Positions 1 through 8,322 of a DNA stretch of 64,000 nucleotides are shown piece after piece. Within the stretch, counting starts at the first letter, position 1. Each line of letters starts with the position of its first letter. Made by a program: the position numbers and the translations under genes. Location: positions 186,001 to 250,000 of the forward strand of contig NZ_JBHJHP010000008.1 in NCBI RefSeq assembly GCF_042219855.1. Reading direction: 5' to 3'. Under the pieces are notes generated by a model that saw nothing but the letters and a program-made list of their open reading frames with translations, searched no databases and was not told the origin of the DNA. This DNA comes from JBHJHP01 sp042219855. Lineage in GTDB: Bacteria; Bacteroidota; Bacteroidia; Bacteroidales; UBA5342.

Positions 1-655
1 CTTTCTCAATGGAGATTTGTTCAAACCCATAGTCGTGTGCAATATAGGATAAGGCAGGATGATAAATTACAAAAGTTTTCTCTTTCGCCTTATCTGCTGC
101 CTCAGTAAATAATGAATCGAGTTTGTTTAAATCGTGCTGCAGAATGGCATAAGCGCTATCCAGTGACGCCTGTTTAAAAAGTTCAGAATATCCCAGCATC
201 GCATACATAATCTCCACCATTTTTTTAGCCTGTTTGGGTGAAACCCATAAGTGCGGATCCGATTCTTCATGCTCAGCAGGGGAATCTTCATGATGATGGC
301 CTTCTATTCTTACAATTCCAGCTGTTGTGTTGATGAACATGGTGGTTTCATTCAAATCCTTGAATTTCGGTAACCATACATTCTCAAACCCAAGCTGATC
401 AATGTAGAAGTAATAAACCGAATGGTTCATATCTCTCATCTGTTTCGGTGTGGGACTGTAAGTTACAGGATTACTTCCGGGTGGCAGCAAACAATTTACA
501 TGCACTTTCCCGTCTGTTAATATGTCAAGCCACTGCTTTTGAGGAAGTATAGAAACTGACATGGTAATGCCTTGTTCTTTTTTTGAAGTACAAGCTGAGA
601 AAAACGTAATAATGCTGATTAAAATAATAAGTGAAAAAAAACGGTTTTTCATCAT
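1..655 (-). CDS. Metal (Zn/Mn) ABC transporter substrate-binding lipoprotein, ZnuA-like, partial
   Basis: This is the first 218 codons of a minus-strand gene that runs off the left edge of the window. The start is the first of two adjacent ATG codons (complement of 653-655). The product opens with a lipoprotein signal ending in FFSAC, so it is probably anchored on the outer face of the inner membrane. Later come a short His/Glu-rich loop (HHHEDSPAEHEE), the DPHLWVSP motif and a YHPALSY motif. The His residues in these places are those that bind zinc or manganese in the ZnuA/TroA family. The charged His loop favours zinc. The permease and ATPase genes would lie outside the window. It is divergent from comF, and the 66-bp gap must hold both promoters. 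Confidence 0.85.
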   Translation of the reverse strand, partial: MMKNRFFSLIILISIITFFSACTSKKEQGITMSVSILPQKQWLDILTDGKVHVNCLLPPGSNPVTYSPTPKQMRDMNHSVYYFYIDQLGFENVWLPKFKDLNETTMFINTTAGIVRIEGHHHEDSPAEHEESDPHLWVSPKQAKKMVEIMYAMLGYSELFKQASLDSAYAILQHDLNKLDSLFTEAADKAKEKTFVIYHPALSYIAHDYGFEQISIEK

Positions 656-721
656 ATGAAAAAAATTGTAACTTTATAACAACCCTTTACATTGTTTGTT
701 GCAAAATTATAACCTAAAACA

Positions 722-1423
722 ATGAAAAAAAATTTAATCTCAAATTATCTCAGGGATTTTACAGCATTGCTGTTTCCCGACCTCTGTTTTGCCTGCTCAC
801 GTCCATTGCTTGGCGATGAGAAATTTATCTGTCTTTCATGTGAATACGATCTGCCTGAAACACATTTTGATGTGATGGAAGGAAATCCTGTGGAGCAATC
901 TTTTTGGGGGAGGACAGTTATTTTTTCTGCTACAGCTTATGTGCGTTTTGAAAAAGGAAATAAAGTGCAGCATTTAATGCATGCCCTGAAATATAACGGG
1001 CAAAAGGAGTTGGGCGTATATATGGGAGAGTTGATGGGGCGAAGCATTAGTGAAAACTCAAGATTTAACTGCATTGATGCCATTTTGCCGGTCCCCTTAC
1101 ACCCTAAGAAATATCGTAAAAGAACCTACAATCAAAGTGAGTGCCTGGCAGCCGGAATTGGCAATATCCTGCAAAAACCGGTTTTAAGTAGTGTTTTAAT
1201 TAGAAAGGTTTTTAATCCAACGCAGACCAAAAAAGGACGGTATCAACGCTGGGAAAATGTGGAAGGCATTTTTGAAGTTACAGATCCGGAGTTGCTGCAG
1301 GGCAAACATCTTTTGCTGGTTGACGATGTAATTACTACCGGTTCAACCCTTGAGGCAGCAGCTTTACCTCTTGCAAATATTATAAATACCCGGGTTAGTG
1401 TAATGACATTTGCATTGGCCTGA
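722..1423 (+). CDS. comF: ComF family protein (phosphoribosyltransferase-like)
   Basis: This 233-residue protein has the ComF layout. Four N-terminal cysteines (C22, C25, C37, C40) form a zinc-ribbon pattern, a basic stretch LHPKKYRKRTYNQSE follows at about 126-140, and the PRPP-binding loop LLLVDDVITTGST sits at about 197-209. ComF proteins are needed for natural transformation in several bacteria, where they act on single-stranded DNA in the cytoplasm; in many others the role is unknown. Only 13 bp separate it from the next gene, so it probably leads a three-gene operon with two outer-membrane barrel genes, the second carrying a ComEA-like domain. Confidence 0.9.
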   Translation: MKKNLISNYLRDFTALLFPDLCFACSRPLLGDEKFICLSCEYDLPETHFDVMEGNPVEQSFWGRTVIFSATAYVRFEKGNKVQHLMHALKYNGQKELGVYMGELMGRSISENSRFNCIDAILPVPLHPKKYRKRTYNQSECLAAGIGNILQKPVLSSVLIRKVFNPTQTKKGRYQRWENVEGIFEVTDPELLQGKHLLLVDDVITTGSTLEAAALPLANIINTRVSVMTFALA

Positions 1424-1436
1424 AAAACCTGATATT

Positions 1437-2246
1437 ATGAATAAATACATGTTATTGCTGAGTATTGCGATATGCAATACGATGCTCGCTTCCGATTTTT
1501 ATTTTCCGGCCGGAGCCTCATCAGGTGCTTTATCACATGCCACTGTTGGAGATTTTGACTTTTGGTCGGTTATCAATAATCCGTCATTCACAGCACGTTA
1601 TGAAAAACCGGAGGTTGGTATAAACTATGAATCCAGGTTTGCATTAAAAGAGTTATCTGTAAGTTCTGTTGGTCTTGTTTACCCGGTCAGTACAGGTACG
1701 GTATTTTCTTCCTTTCAGCACTTTGGCTATTCGGTTTACCACGAGATAAGGTTTGGTATGGGCTACTCGCGGACTTTCGGTGATAAATTTGGCGCGGCAG
1801 TGCAGTTTAATTTATTGGCATTCAGGCCCGACCCGGAAACAAAAGAGTTGTATACGTTTTCTGCCGATGTAAGTCTGAATGCCAAACTTACGGATAACCT
1901 GGATCTTGGCTTTAATCTGATTAATATCCCTTCTTCAAAATTTGAAAATGATGTGGGAACTCAGGTGCCGGTAAGATACAGGTTCGGACTGAACTGGAAG
2001 CTTTCAGGTTCATTTCGTGTGCTTACAGAGATTTCAGGGAAGAATGGGGATAGGCCTGATATCAGATGTGGGATCAGTTATGAACTCATTGAGAATTTTA
2101 ACTTTTCCGCTGGTGTCGCATCTTATCCACTGGCAGTATCTGCCGGCATTTCATACTCTAAGTGGAACTTACATCCTGGAGTTTCCTGTGCAATGATCAG
2201 ACAAATTGGTAAAATATGGAACTGTTCTGTAAGTTACGTATTCTGA
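1437..2246 (+). CDS. Outer-membrane beta-barrel protein, PorV/PorQ-like
   Basis: This 269-residue protein starts at ATG 1437; an in-frame upstream start at 1410 would overlap comF and hide the signal peptide. The first 17 or so residues form a signal peptide (MNKYMLLLSIAI...LAS). The mature part is made of alternating hydrophobic and polar strands rich in aromatic residues and Gly, and ends in aromatic residues (SVSYVF), as outer-membrane barrels do. Its opening, with GALSHATVGDFDFWSVINNPS, resembles the PorV/PorQ branch of FadL-like barrels, several of which serve the type IX secretion system. It lies between comF and an HHH-domain barrel, overlapping the latter by 31 bp. The exact role is unknown. 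Confidence 0.65.
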   Translation: MNKYMLLLSIAICNTMLASDFYFPAGASSGALSHATVGDFDFWSVINNPSFTARYEKPEVGINYESRFALKELSVSSVGLVYPVSTGTVFSSFQHFGYSVYHEIRFGMGYSRTFGDKFGAAVQFNLLAFRPDPETKELYTFSADVSLNAKLTDNLDLGFNLINIPSSKFENDVGTQVPVRYRFGLNWKLSGSFRVLTEISGKNGDRPDIRCGISYELIENFNFSAGVASYPLAVSAGISYSKWNLHPGVSCAMIRQIGKIWNCSVSYVF

Positions 2247-4228
2247 TCATCCCTCTGCTTGCCAGCTTCCAGTTTCAGCATATTCATGCGCAGGAGTTTG
2301 GATCAACCCTTGAGGAGGTCATGGAGGAGATCGCGGCAAACAGCGAAGATGAACTGCCGGAAGATTGGATTGAATACATGTTTGAACTCTCTGAGCATCC
2401 GCTGAATTTGAATTCAGCCAGTAAGGAAGCATTGGAACGCATCAGGTTTCTGACTTTGTATCAGATTGAGAATCTGCATTATTATATTTATCAATACGGA
2501 GCCTTGTACTCGGTTTATGAACTGATGGCAATCAAAGGATTTGATGAGCAGACTGTGCGCTGGCTGTCTCACTTTGTGACTGTAAATAGAGTGCAGGAAC
2601 CGGCATACGGCAGGTTTAATAAAAAAGATACTGTTTTTATGCACCATGAAACATTGTTGAGATTATCCGGTGTGGCAGAACCACTAAAGGGTAGTGTAGA
2701 TGGTACCTTTGCAGGTTCACCTGTTCAGCTTTTGTTAAAGCACCAAACGGAAGCAGGGAATTATTCTTTTGGATTCACGTATGAAAAGGATGCCGGTGAA
2801 TCGTTTTGGGACAATAACTTACAACGACCTGAATATGCTTCATGTTTTGCTGAATATAAGGACACCGGTTTGGTCAGGCATGTGCTTGTTGGCAATTACA
2901 GGGTGAATTTTGGTCAGGGGCTTAATCTTTGGCAAAACTTTGGATTCGGAAAATCTTCCATGGTAATGAACGGGGTAAAGTCAGGTCCTGTTTTTACGAA
3001 ACACTCTTCTGCCTCAGAATATAACTATTTTCAGGGAGCAGCCGGTACATTTAATCTGTTTGATGCGGAGCTTTCAGTATTTGGCTCATATCGCAGGCAG
3101 GATGCTACGTTAAAGAAGGAAGAGGATCAAATAATTGTTTCTTCCGTGAATGAAACCGGTTATCACAGAACCGAAAGCGAAAAAAGTAGGAAGGCCAATC
3201 TGGATCAGACAGCTATAGGTGCACGGTTTTCAAAACGCTACAGGAAAATGAAATTTGGATCGGGCATTCATGCCATTATGTTTGATTATCCTGTATCTGC
3301 TGTAACTGATGCATTTTCATCTAAAGTCTATAAAGGATTCTCTGTCGATTTGTTATATACCGGAACGAATCTGATAGCCTGGGGAGAGATTGGATCCGAT
3401 CTTAACGGTAAGTTTGCCGGTCTGGGTGGGCTGAATTTGTATCCCTTCAGTACAGTATCATTATCGCTTGTTGCCCGTTCCTTTCCGGCAGGCTATCAGG
3501 TTGTATACAGTTCACCATTTTCAGAAACCGGGAAAAGTGAAAATGAAAAAGGTGTTTATCTTGGATTGGAGTTTCTTCCTTTTGCCGGGATAAAAGTGCA
3601 GACTTATCTGGATCTTTTCCGGTTCGATGCTCCGCGGTTTAATGTGGATGATCCATCTTCCGGATTTGAAACACTTACCGCCGTTTCATGGGCACTGTCT
3701 CGCACAACAAACCTGAATCTGAAGTTTAAATTTGAACAGAAGGAGAAAAATTATCCGGATGCTACTTATAATACCGTTCAACCCTTTGATAAGTTTTCGG
3801 TCAGGTTTAGTCTTAAATCTGAGGTGCAGGAATGGCTCTCATTACAAAGCAGAATCGATTATATTCGTAATAGCTATTCCGGTTCGCCGGAGAACGGATG
3901 GATGTTCCTGCAGGATATTAAAGTGGATTTGCCAAACCCTGATATAGGACTGACTGCAAGGTTAGCTTTTTTTAGTACAGACTCGTATTATACTGGTGTT
4001 TACGCCTATGAGCCGGATGTGTTGTATGCCTTTTCTGTTCCGGTTTATTATGGGCAGGGGGTGCGTTTTTTAATGAACTTAAATTATAAGTTATCGAAAC
4101 GCATTGTAATGTATATAAAGTGTGGCCGTTTTATTTACGATAACAGGGAGAAAACTGGCAGTGGCGTAACGGAAATCGAAGGAAATAAAAAAACAGATTT
4201 ACGTTTTCAGTTGAGAATAAAGTTTTAG
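2216..4228 (+). CDS. Secreted helix-hairpin-helix (ComEA-like) domain protein with outer-membrane barrel
   Basis: This 670-residue protein has a signal peptide (MELFCKLRILIIPLLASF... cut near HAQ). An acidic linker is followed by a helix-hairpin-helix region at about 58-125: LNLNSASKEALERIRFL and later YELMAIKGFDEQTV, the N-A-S/T-x-E-L pattern of ComEA. The remaining 540 residues alternate aromatic and polar strands and end RFQLRIKF, typical of a Bacteroidota outer-membrane barrel. HHH domains usually bind DNA without sequence preference. Together with comF two genes upstream, this suggests DNA capture, although related barrel proteins are not assigned a function. The start overlaps the preceding gene by 31 bp, which suggests translational coupling. 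Confidence 0.75.
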   Translation: MELFCKLRILIIPLLASFQFQHIHAQEFGSTLEEVMEEIAANSEDELPEDWIEYMFELSEHPLNLNSASKEALERIRFLTLYQIENLHYYIYQYGALYSVYELMAIKGFDEQTVRWLSHFVTVNRVQEPAYGRFNKKDTVFMHHETLLRLSGVAEPLKGSVDGTFAGSPVQLLLKHQTEAGNYSFGFTYEKDAGESFWDNNLQRPEYASCFAEYKDTGLVRHVLVGNYRVNFGQGLNLWQNFGFGKSSMVMNGVKSGPVFTKHSSASEYNYFQGAAGTFNLFDAELSVFGSYRRQDATLKKEEDQIIVSSVNETGYHRTESEKSRKANLDQTAIGARFSKRYRKMKFGSGIHAIMFDYPVSAVTDAFSSKVYKGFSVDLLYTGTNLIAWGEIGSDLNGKFAGLGGLNLYPFSTVSLSLVARSFPAGYQVVYSSPFSETGKSENEKGVYLGLEFLPFAGIKVQTYLDLFRFDAPRFNVDDPSSGFETLTAVSWALSRTTNLNLKFKFEQKEKNYPDATYNTVQPFDKFSVRFSLKSEVQEWLSLQSRIDYIRNSYSGSPENGWMFLQDIKVDLPNPDIGLTARLAFFSTDSYYTGVYAYEPDVLYAFSVPVYYGQGVRFLMNLNYKLSKRIVMYIKCGRFIYDNREKTGSGVTEIEGNKKTDLRFQLRIKF

Positions 4229-4276
4229 GTCTAAGTAAGTTGTTTAAAACCTGTCAATTAAATTCGTTCCTGTCCC

Positions 4277-4306
4277 TTTTCTCTCAACAAGTTTTCGCTA
4301 TATTTG
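4277..4306 (+). promoter_or_regulatory. Candidate Bacteroidota-type promoter for the GHL10 operon
   Basis: TATATTTG at 4299-4306 fits the TAnnTTTG -7 element. A TTTT at 4277-4280, 18 bp upstream, is a weak match to the TTTG -33 element. Transcription would start near 4312, leaving a 5' leader of about 20 bases before ATG 4331. Confidence 0.5.
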
Positions 4307-4330
4307 CTTTCTTCAAAACGGGACTCAAGG

Positions 4331-5875
4331 ATGAAACAAAACCTCACGGCAAGGTTATTTTTTGTAATTTTTACTCTTCTTATTGGTACTGTGGGTGTTG
4401 CGCAGGATTCTCCAAAGCGGGAATTGCGTGGCGTTTGGGTGGCAACAGTGCTGAATATTGACTGGCCATCGAAACCCGGAATGAATGCCAGGCAGCAGCA
4501 GCGCGAAATAGACCAGTTGCTTGATGATTTTAAATCGTTGAATCTGAATGCTGTTTTTCTTCAGATTCGCCCGGTAAGTGATGCCATTTATCGGTCGAAC
4601 TATGAACCGTGGTCGCAGTATTTATCAGGCATACAGGGTGAGGCACCAAATCCGTTATATGATCCCCTGGATTATTTTATTGAAGGTTGCCATAACAGGG
4701 GAATGGAATTGCATGCCTGGCTGAATCCTTTCAGGGTAAAGCAGAAGCCTGAAGATGAACTGGTAAAGGGACACATTTTTGAACAGCATCCGGAATGGGG
4801 ATGGGAATATGGAACCAAGACCTACCTGGATCCGGGAATTCCTGCTGTGAGAGATTTTGTGGCTGAAATTGTTAAGGATGTTGTCAGCCGGTACGATATT
4901 GACGGGATTCATTTTGATGATTATTTCTACCCCTATCCCATTGAAGGTACTGAAATCCCCGATTCTGTTACGTTTGAAACATACAATAACGGTTATACCA
5001 AAGACCGTATGGCAGACTGGCGAAGAAATAATGTTGATGCTTTTATTTTTAAAATCAACCGCGATATCAAGGATATTAAACCCTGGATTCAGTTTGGTAT
5101 CAGTCCTTTTGGTGTATGGCGAAATAAGCAGGATGATCCGGATGGTTCTGATACGGATGCCGGTGTGACGGCCTATGATGATTTATATGCCGACGTAATA
5201 AAGTGGTTAAGGCTGGGATGGGTGGATTACCTCGTCCCCCAGATCTACTGGCAGTTTGGTCATCCGAAAGCTGACTTTAAAACGCTGGCTGATTGGTGGG
5301 GAGATCATGCATTTAAGAGGAATATATTTGTAGGACATGCGCTTTACCGGCTTACTCAGGAGGGAGCTGACGCGGCATGGGAGAATCCGGTTGAGTTTCC
5401 CAAACAGATAAGATACGTCAGGAATAATCCGAATCTGAAAGGCAGTGTCTGGTTCAGCAGTTCCCGTTTTTTTAATGAAACGATTGGTTTTACACAGTTT
5501 CTTAGAAATGCGTATTACAGAAATAAAGCTTTAATGCCGGAGATATCATGGATAAAAGGTGATGTACCTTTTACACCGGTTAATGTACAGGCTAAAAAAG
5601 TGAAAGATAATAATATGCTTATTGCATGGGATGAGCCATTTGTAAAGGAGGGTTTTTCAGAACCAAAATTTTATGTAATTTACAGGTGCAAAAAAGGTGA
5701 AGCAATAGATAAAAATGATCCGAAATATATTTATGATGTTGTAAAACATCCTGAATACCTTGTTCGTATTCCGCTTTTTAATCTCCGAAAAGATCAGTAC
5801 ATATACAGGATCACCACAATAGACAGGCTCAACAGAGAAAGTGAACTTAGCAATCCGGTTGTAATAAATCAGTAA
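4331..5875 (+). CDS. GHL10-type glycoside hydrolase (DUF187/DigH-like), secreted
   Basis: The 514-residue protein starts at ATG 4331, which gives a clean signal peptide (MKQNLTARLFFVIFTLLIGTVGVAQ); an in-frame ATG 27 bp upstream would spoil it. The GHL10 barrel begins at RELRGVWVATV and carries AWLNPFRV (about 129-136), DPGIP (167-171) and DGIHFDDYFYPYP (191-203), whose acidic residues are catalytic candidates. The last 80 residues look like a fibronectin-III-type module. The family includes E. coli DigH (YddW), which cleaves peptidoglycan glycan strands stripped of peptides. It heads a run of five genes, and the next gene starts one base after its stop. Other polysaccharides remain possible substrates. 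Confidence 0.85.
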   Translation: MKQNLTARLFFVIFTLLIGTVGVAQDSPKRELRGVWVATVLNIDWPSKPGMNARQQQREIDQLLDDFKSLNLNAVFLQIRPVSDAIYRSNYEPWSQYLSGIQGEAPNPLYDPLDYFIEGCHNRGMELHAWLNPFRVKQKPEDELVKGHIFEQHPEWGWEYGTKTYLDPGIPAVRDFVAEIVKDVVSRYDIDGIHFDDYFYPYPIEGTEIPDSVTFETYNNGYTKDRMADWRRNNVDAFIFKINRDIKDIKPWIQFGISPFGVWRNKQDDPDGSDTDAGVTAYDDLYADVIKWLRLGWVDYLVPQIYWQFGHPKADFKTLADWWGDHAFKRNIFVGHALYRLTQEGADAAWENPVEFPKQIRYVRNNPNLKGSVWFSSSRFFNETIGFTQFLRNAYYRNKALMPEISWIKGDVPFTPVNVQAKKVKDNNMLIAWDEPFVKEGFSEPKFYVIYRCKKGEAIDKNDPKYIYDVVKHPEYLVRIPLFNLRKDQYIYRITTIDRLNRESELSNPVVINQ

Positions 5876-5876
5876 A

Positions 5877-7337
5877 ATGTTGCGTACAGATTTAATTTTT
5901 TTTTCAGATATTTGTATAGAACCAGATGATAATTTGATTGATGTAAGGATCTTAATTTCTGATCAACCCCGGAATGAGTCTGACGTTTTACTTTCAGGAT
6001 TTAAATATCCGTATAGTACAAGCGCTTTAAAAAAGTCTGGAACATATTTAAAAAGTGATTTTGTGGCCATCATCGCAGACCGGAAAAATCCGCAAATTGT
6101 CGGCAATGGTTTAAACCGTATGATGCATGTGATGCAATCACAGAGAGCAGAGATGGTTTATTCGGATTACTGGTTAAATACCGGAGAACAACAGGAATTA
6201 ATACCTGTTCTGGATTATCAGTCAGGTAGTTTACGCGATAATTTTGATTTTGGTGTTTTACAACTTTACAAACGTTCAACATTTGAGGAGTGGATTGCAC
6301 AGGTTGATGAAATGAATTATGCATCGCTTTATTCATTACGATTATTTGCCTCACGTAAAGGAGCTGTGTCAAGAATCCCGGAACCCCTATTTAAATGTGA
6401 TGTAACAGATGGGAGATCGAGCGGGGAAAAGCAGTTTGACTATGTGAAGCACGATGCTGAGGCGCGTCAGAAGGAGCTGGAAAAAGTGTGTACAGCGCAT
6501 CTGACAGCAATCAACGGATTAACAAATCCAAAGAAAATTAAAATGGATTTTGACGGTGATTTTCCGGTTGAGGCAACAGTGGTTATTCCGGTTAAAAACA
6601 GGGTAAGGACCATTGGTGATGCTATTGGGTCGGTGCTGTCACAGTCTGCAGAATTTCCATATAATATTATAGTTGTGGATAATCATTCTGATGATGGGAC
6701 AACAGAAGTGATTCAGTCCATCGCTGAAAAAGATAAAAGGGTCATTCATCATATTCCTGACGCACAGGGTCTGGGTATCGGTGGCTGCTGGAATGAAGCT
6801 CTGGATCATGAACAATGTGGAAGGTTTCTGGTTCAGCTTGATAGCGATGATCTCTATTTAAATGAAGGAACATTAGAACGAATCATTAATACTTTTTACC
6901 ATGATCAATCTGCTATGGTGATTGGATCGTATAAAATGGTTGATTACAACCTGAAGGATCTGCCACTTGGTATTATTGATCATAAAGAATGGACAGATGA
7001 AAATGGTGCAAATAACGCTCTTCGTATCAACGGCCTGGGTGCTCCGCGTGCTTTCTTTACACCTGTCCTGCGTGATATCAGATTTCCAAACACCAGTTAT
7101 GGTGAGGACTATGCTGTTGTTTTAGCCGTATCAGGCCGGTATAAAACATCCCGCATCTATGACCCGGTATATTTATGCCGGCGATGGGAAGGAAATTCTG
7201 ATGCCAGTCTAAATGTAAGCCAGGAAAATAAAAATAACTGGTATAAGGACTGGTTGCGTACGATTGAATTAAATAAACGCATTTCATGTAACAGGAAAAA
7301 AGAGAGGGATGAAAGAAACACTGAAACATATTGCTGA
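5877..7337 (+). CDS. Glycosyltransferase family 2 protein with an extra N-terminal domain
   Basis: This 486-residue cytoplasmic protein has a standard GT-A domain from about residue 231: TVVIPVKNR, VVDNHSDDGT at 266-275 for the nucleotide, and the LDSDD metal motif at 321-325. The first 220 residues look like a decayed second GT-A domain: DFVAIIADRK stands where a DxD would be, followed by MVYSDYW and a late-GT2-like segment. No membrane segment is visible. It starts one base after the GHL10 stop and overlaps the next gene by 29 bp. Donor and acceptor are unknown; the context suggests work on cell-wall or envelope glycans. Confidence 0.85.
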   Translation: MLRTDLIFFSDICIEPDDNLIDVRILISDQPRNESDVLLSGFKYPYSTSALKKSGTYLKSDFVAIIADRKNPQIVGNGLNRMMHVMQSQRAEMVYSDYWLNTGEQQELIPVLDYQSGSLRDNFDFGVLQLYKRSTFEEWIAQVDEMNYASLYSLRLFASRKGAVSRIPEPLFKCDVTDGRSSGEKQFDYVKHDAEARQKELEKVCTAHLTAINGLTNPKKIKMDFDGDFPVEATVVIPVKNRVRTIGDAIGSVLSQSAEFPYNIIVVDNHSDDGTTEVIQSIAEKDKRVIHHIPDAQGLGIGGCWNEALDHEQCGRFLVQLDSDDLYLNEGTLERIINTFYHDQSAMVIGSYKMVDYNLKDLPLGIIDHKEWTDENGANNALRINGLGAPRAFFTPVLRDIRFPNTSYGEDYAVVLAVSGRYKTSRIYDPVYLCRRWEGNSDASLNVSQENKNNWYKDWLRTIELNKRISCNRKKERDERNTETYC

Positions 7338-8322
7338 AAAGGAGATGTTGGAAGCTTTTGCAGGAGGAGAACAGTTTCAGGAAATGGTTTTTGCGCTTTT
7401 GGATCAGCAAAAGTTCGTCTGGCAGCTAGCGTCGAAAAACTATCGCAGCCTGAAAAAAATGAAGATAAGAACACTGGAGATAGACGGTGTAAAAATATAT
7501 TTACAGTACAATGCCGAACGTATTAAGTCTACCAGTGCCAAAGTCGATGATAAGTCTATAAGCGAGCGGCCATGCTTTTTATGCGAGGAAAATCTTCCTC
7601 CGATGCAGGTGGGAGTGCCCTTTAAAGATAAATACCTGATAATGGTGAACCCTTATCCGATATTTCATCATCATTTCACTATTCCGCTGATGAACCATAT
7701 GGGGCAGGTTATTGAACCTTATTTCCACGATATGCTTGAACTGGCAGAGCAGCTGCCATGTCTGACAATCTTTTATAACGGGCCGAAATGTGGCGCTTCA
7801 GCTCCGGATCATTTCCATTTTCAGGCTGTTACTACCGGGATTTTACCTGTGGAACGCGATGCTGCCAAACTCAATTATACAGAGCCGTTTTTTGTGACTG
7901 ACAGAATTAATATCTCTACCTTCAGACATTATTTAAGAAATGGTATTATCATAAAATCGCCGTGGGCCGGTGAGGTTGAAATGGCTTTTGCAGCGTTAAT
8001 GGATGCCCTGCCTAACAAGGATAACGGGGAACCTATGGTTAATATCATTGTGACACATAACGAAGATCAATGGCAGGTAATTGTACTTCCGAGGGATAAA
8101 CATCGTCCGGATTGTTACTACAGTTCGCACGAGGATAACCTGTTGCTAAGCCCGGCAGCCGTTGATATGGGCGGTATTTGTATATTGCCCAGGGAAGAGG
8201 ATTTTGATAAGGCCACACCGGAAATGATTAAACAGGCATACATGGAAGTTACCCGAAGTGACATCGGCTTTGACAGTGATCTTAAACGGTTTTCAAAACG
8301 TTTGAAAAAAATCTGGCCGTGA
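7309..8322 (+). CDS. DUF4922 protein, GalT/HIT-like nucleotidyltransferase or phosphorylase
   Basis: This 337-residue protein matches what I know as DUF4922, a family of unknown function. It carries PCFLCEENLP with C89 and C92 in a zinc-type CxxC, then NPYPIFHHHFTIP at 114-126, and GASAPDHFHFQ at 162-172. The H168-x-H170-x-Q172 motif is that of the HIT/GalT superfamily, in which the second His is the nucleotidylated nucleophile. That pattern, with a CxxC upstream, recalls galactose-1-phosphate uridylyltransferase and ADP-glucose phosphorylase. A nucleotidyl transfer to or from a sugar phosphate is therefore likely but unproven. Its ATG lies inside the GT2 gene behind a purine-rich ribosome site, and its stop overlaps the next start. 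Confidence 0.8.
   Translation: MKETLKHIAEKEMLEAFAGGEQFQEMVFALLDQQKFVWQLASKNYRSLKKMKIRTLEIDGVKIYLQYNAERIKSTSAKVDDKSISERPCFLCEENLPPMQVGVPFKDKYLIMVNPYPIFHHHFTIPLMNHMGQVIEPYFHDMLELAEQLPCLTIFYNGPKCGASAPDHFHFQAVTTGILPVERDAAKLNYTEPFFVTDRINISTFRHYLRNGIIIKSPWAGEVEMAFAALMDALPNKDNGEPMVNIIVTHNEDQWQVIVLPRDKHRPDCYYSSHEDNLLLSPAAVDMGGICILPREEDFDKATPEMIKQAYMEVTRSDIGFDSDLKRFSKRLKKIWP

Noticed and set aside
7078..7474. Overlapping minus-strand frames across the GT2/DUF4922 junction
   Set aside because: Both plus-strand genes are well supported by motifs and overlap there; the minus-strand frames are their mirror image and have no recognisable family.
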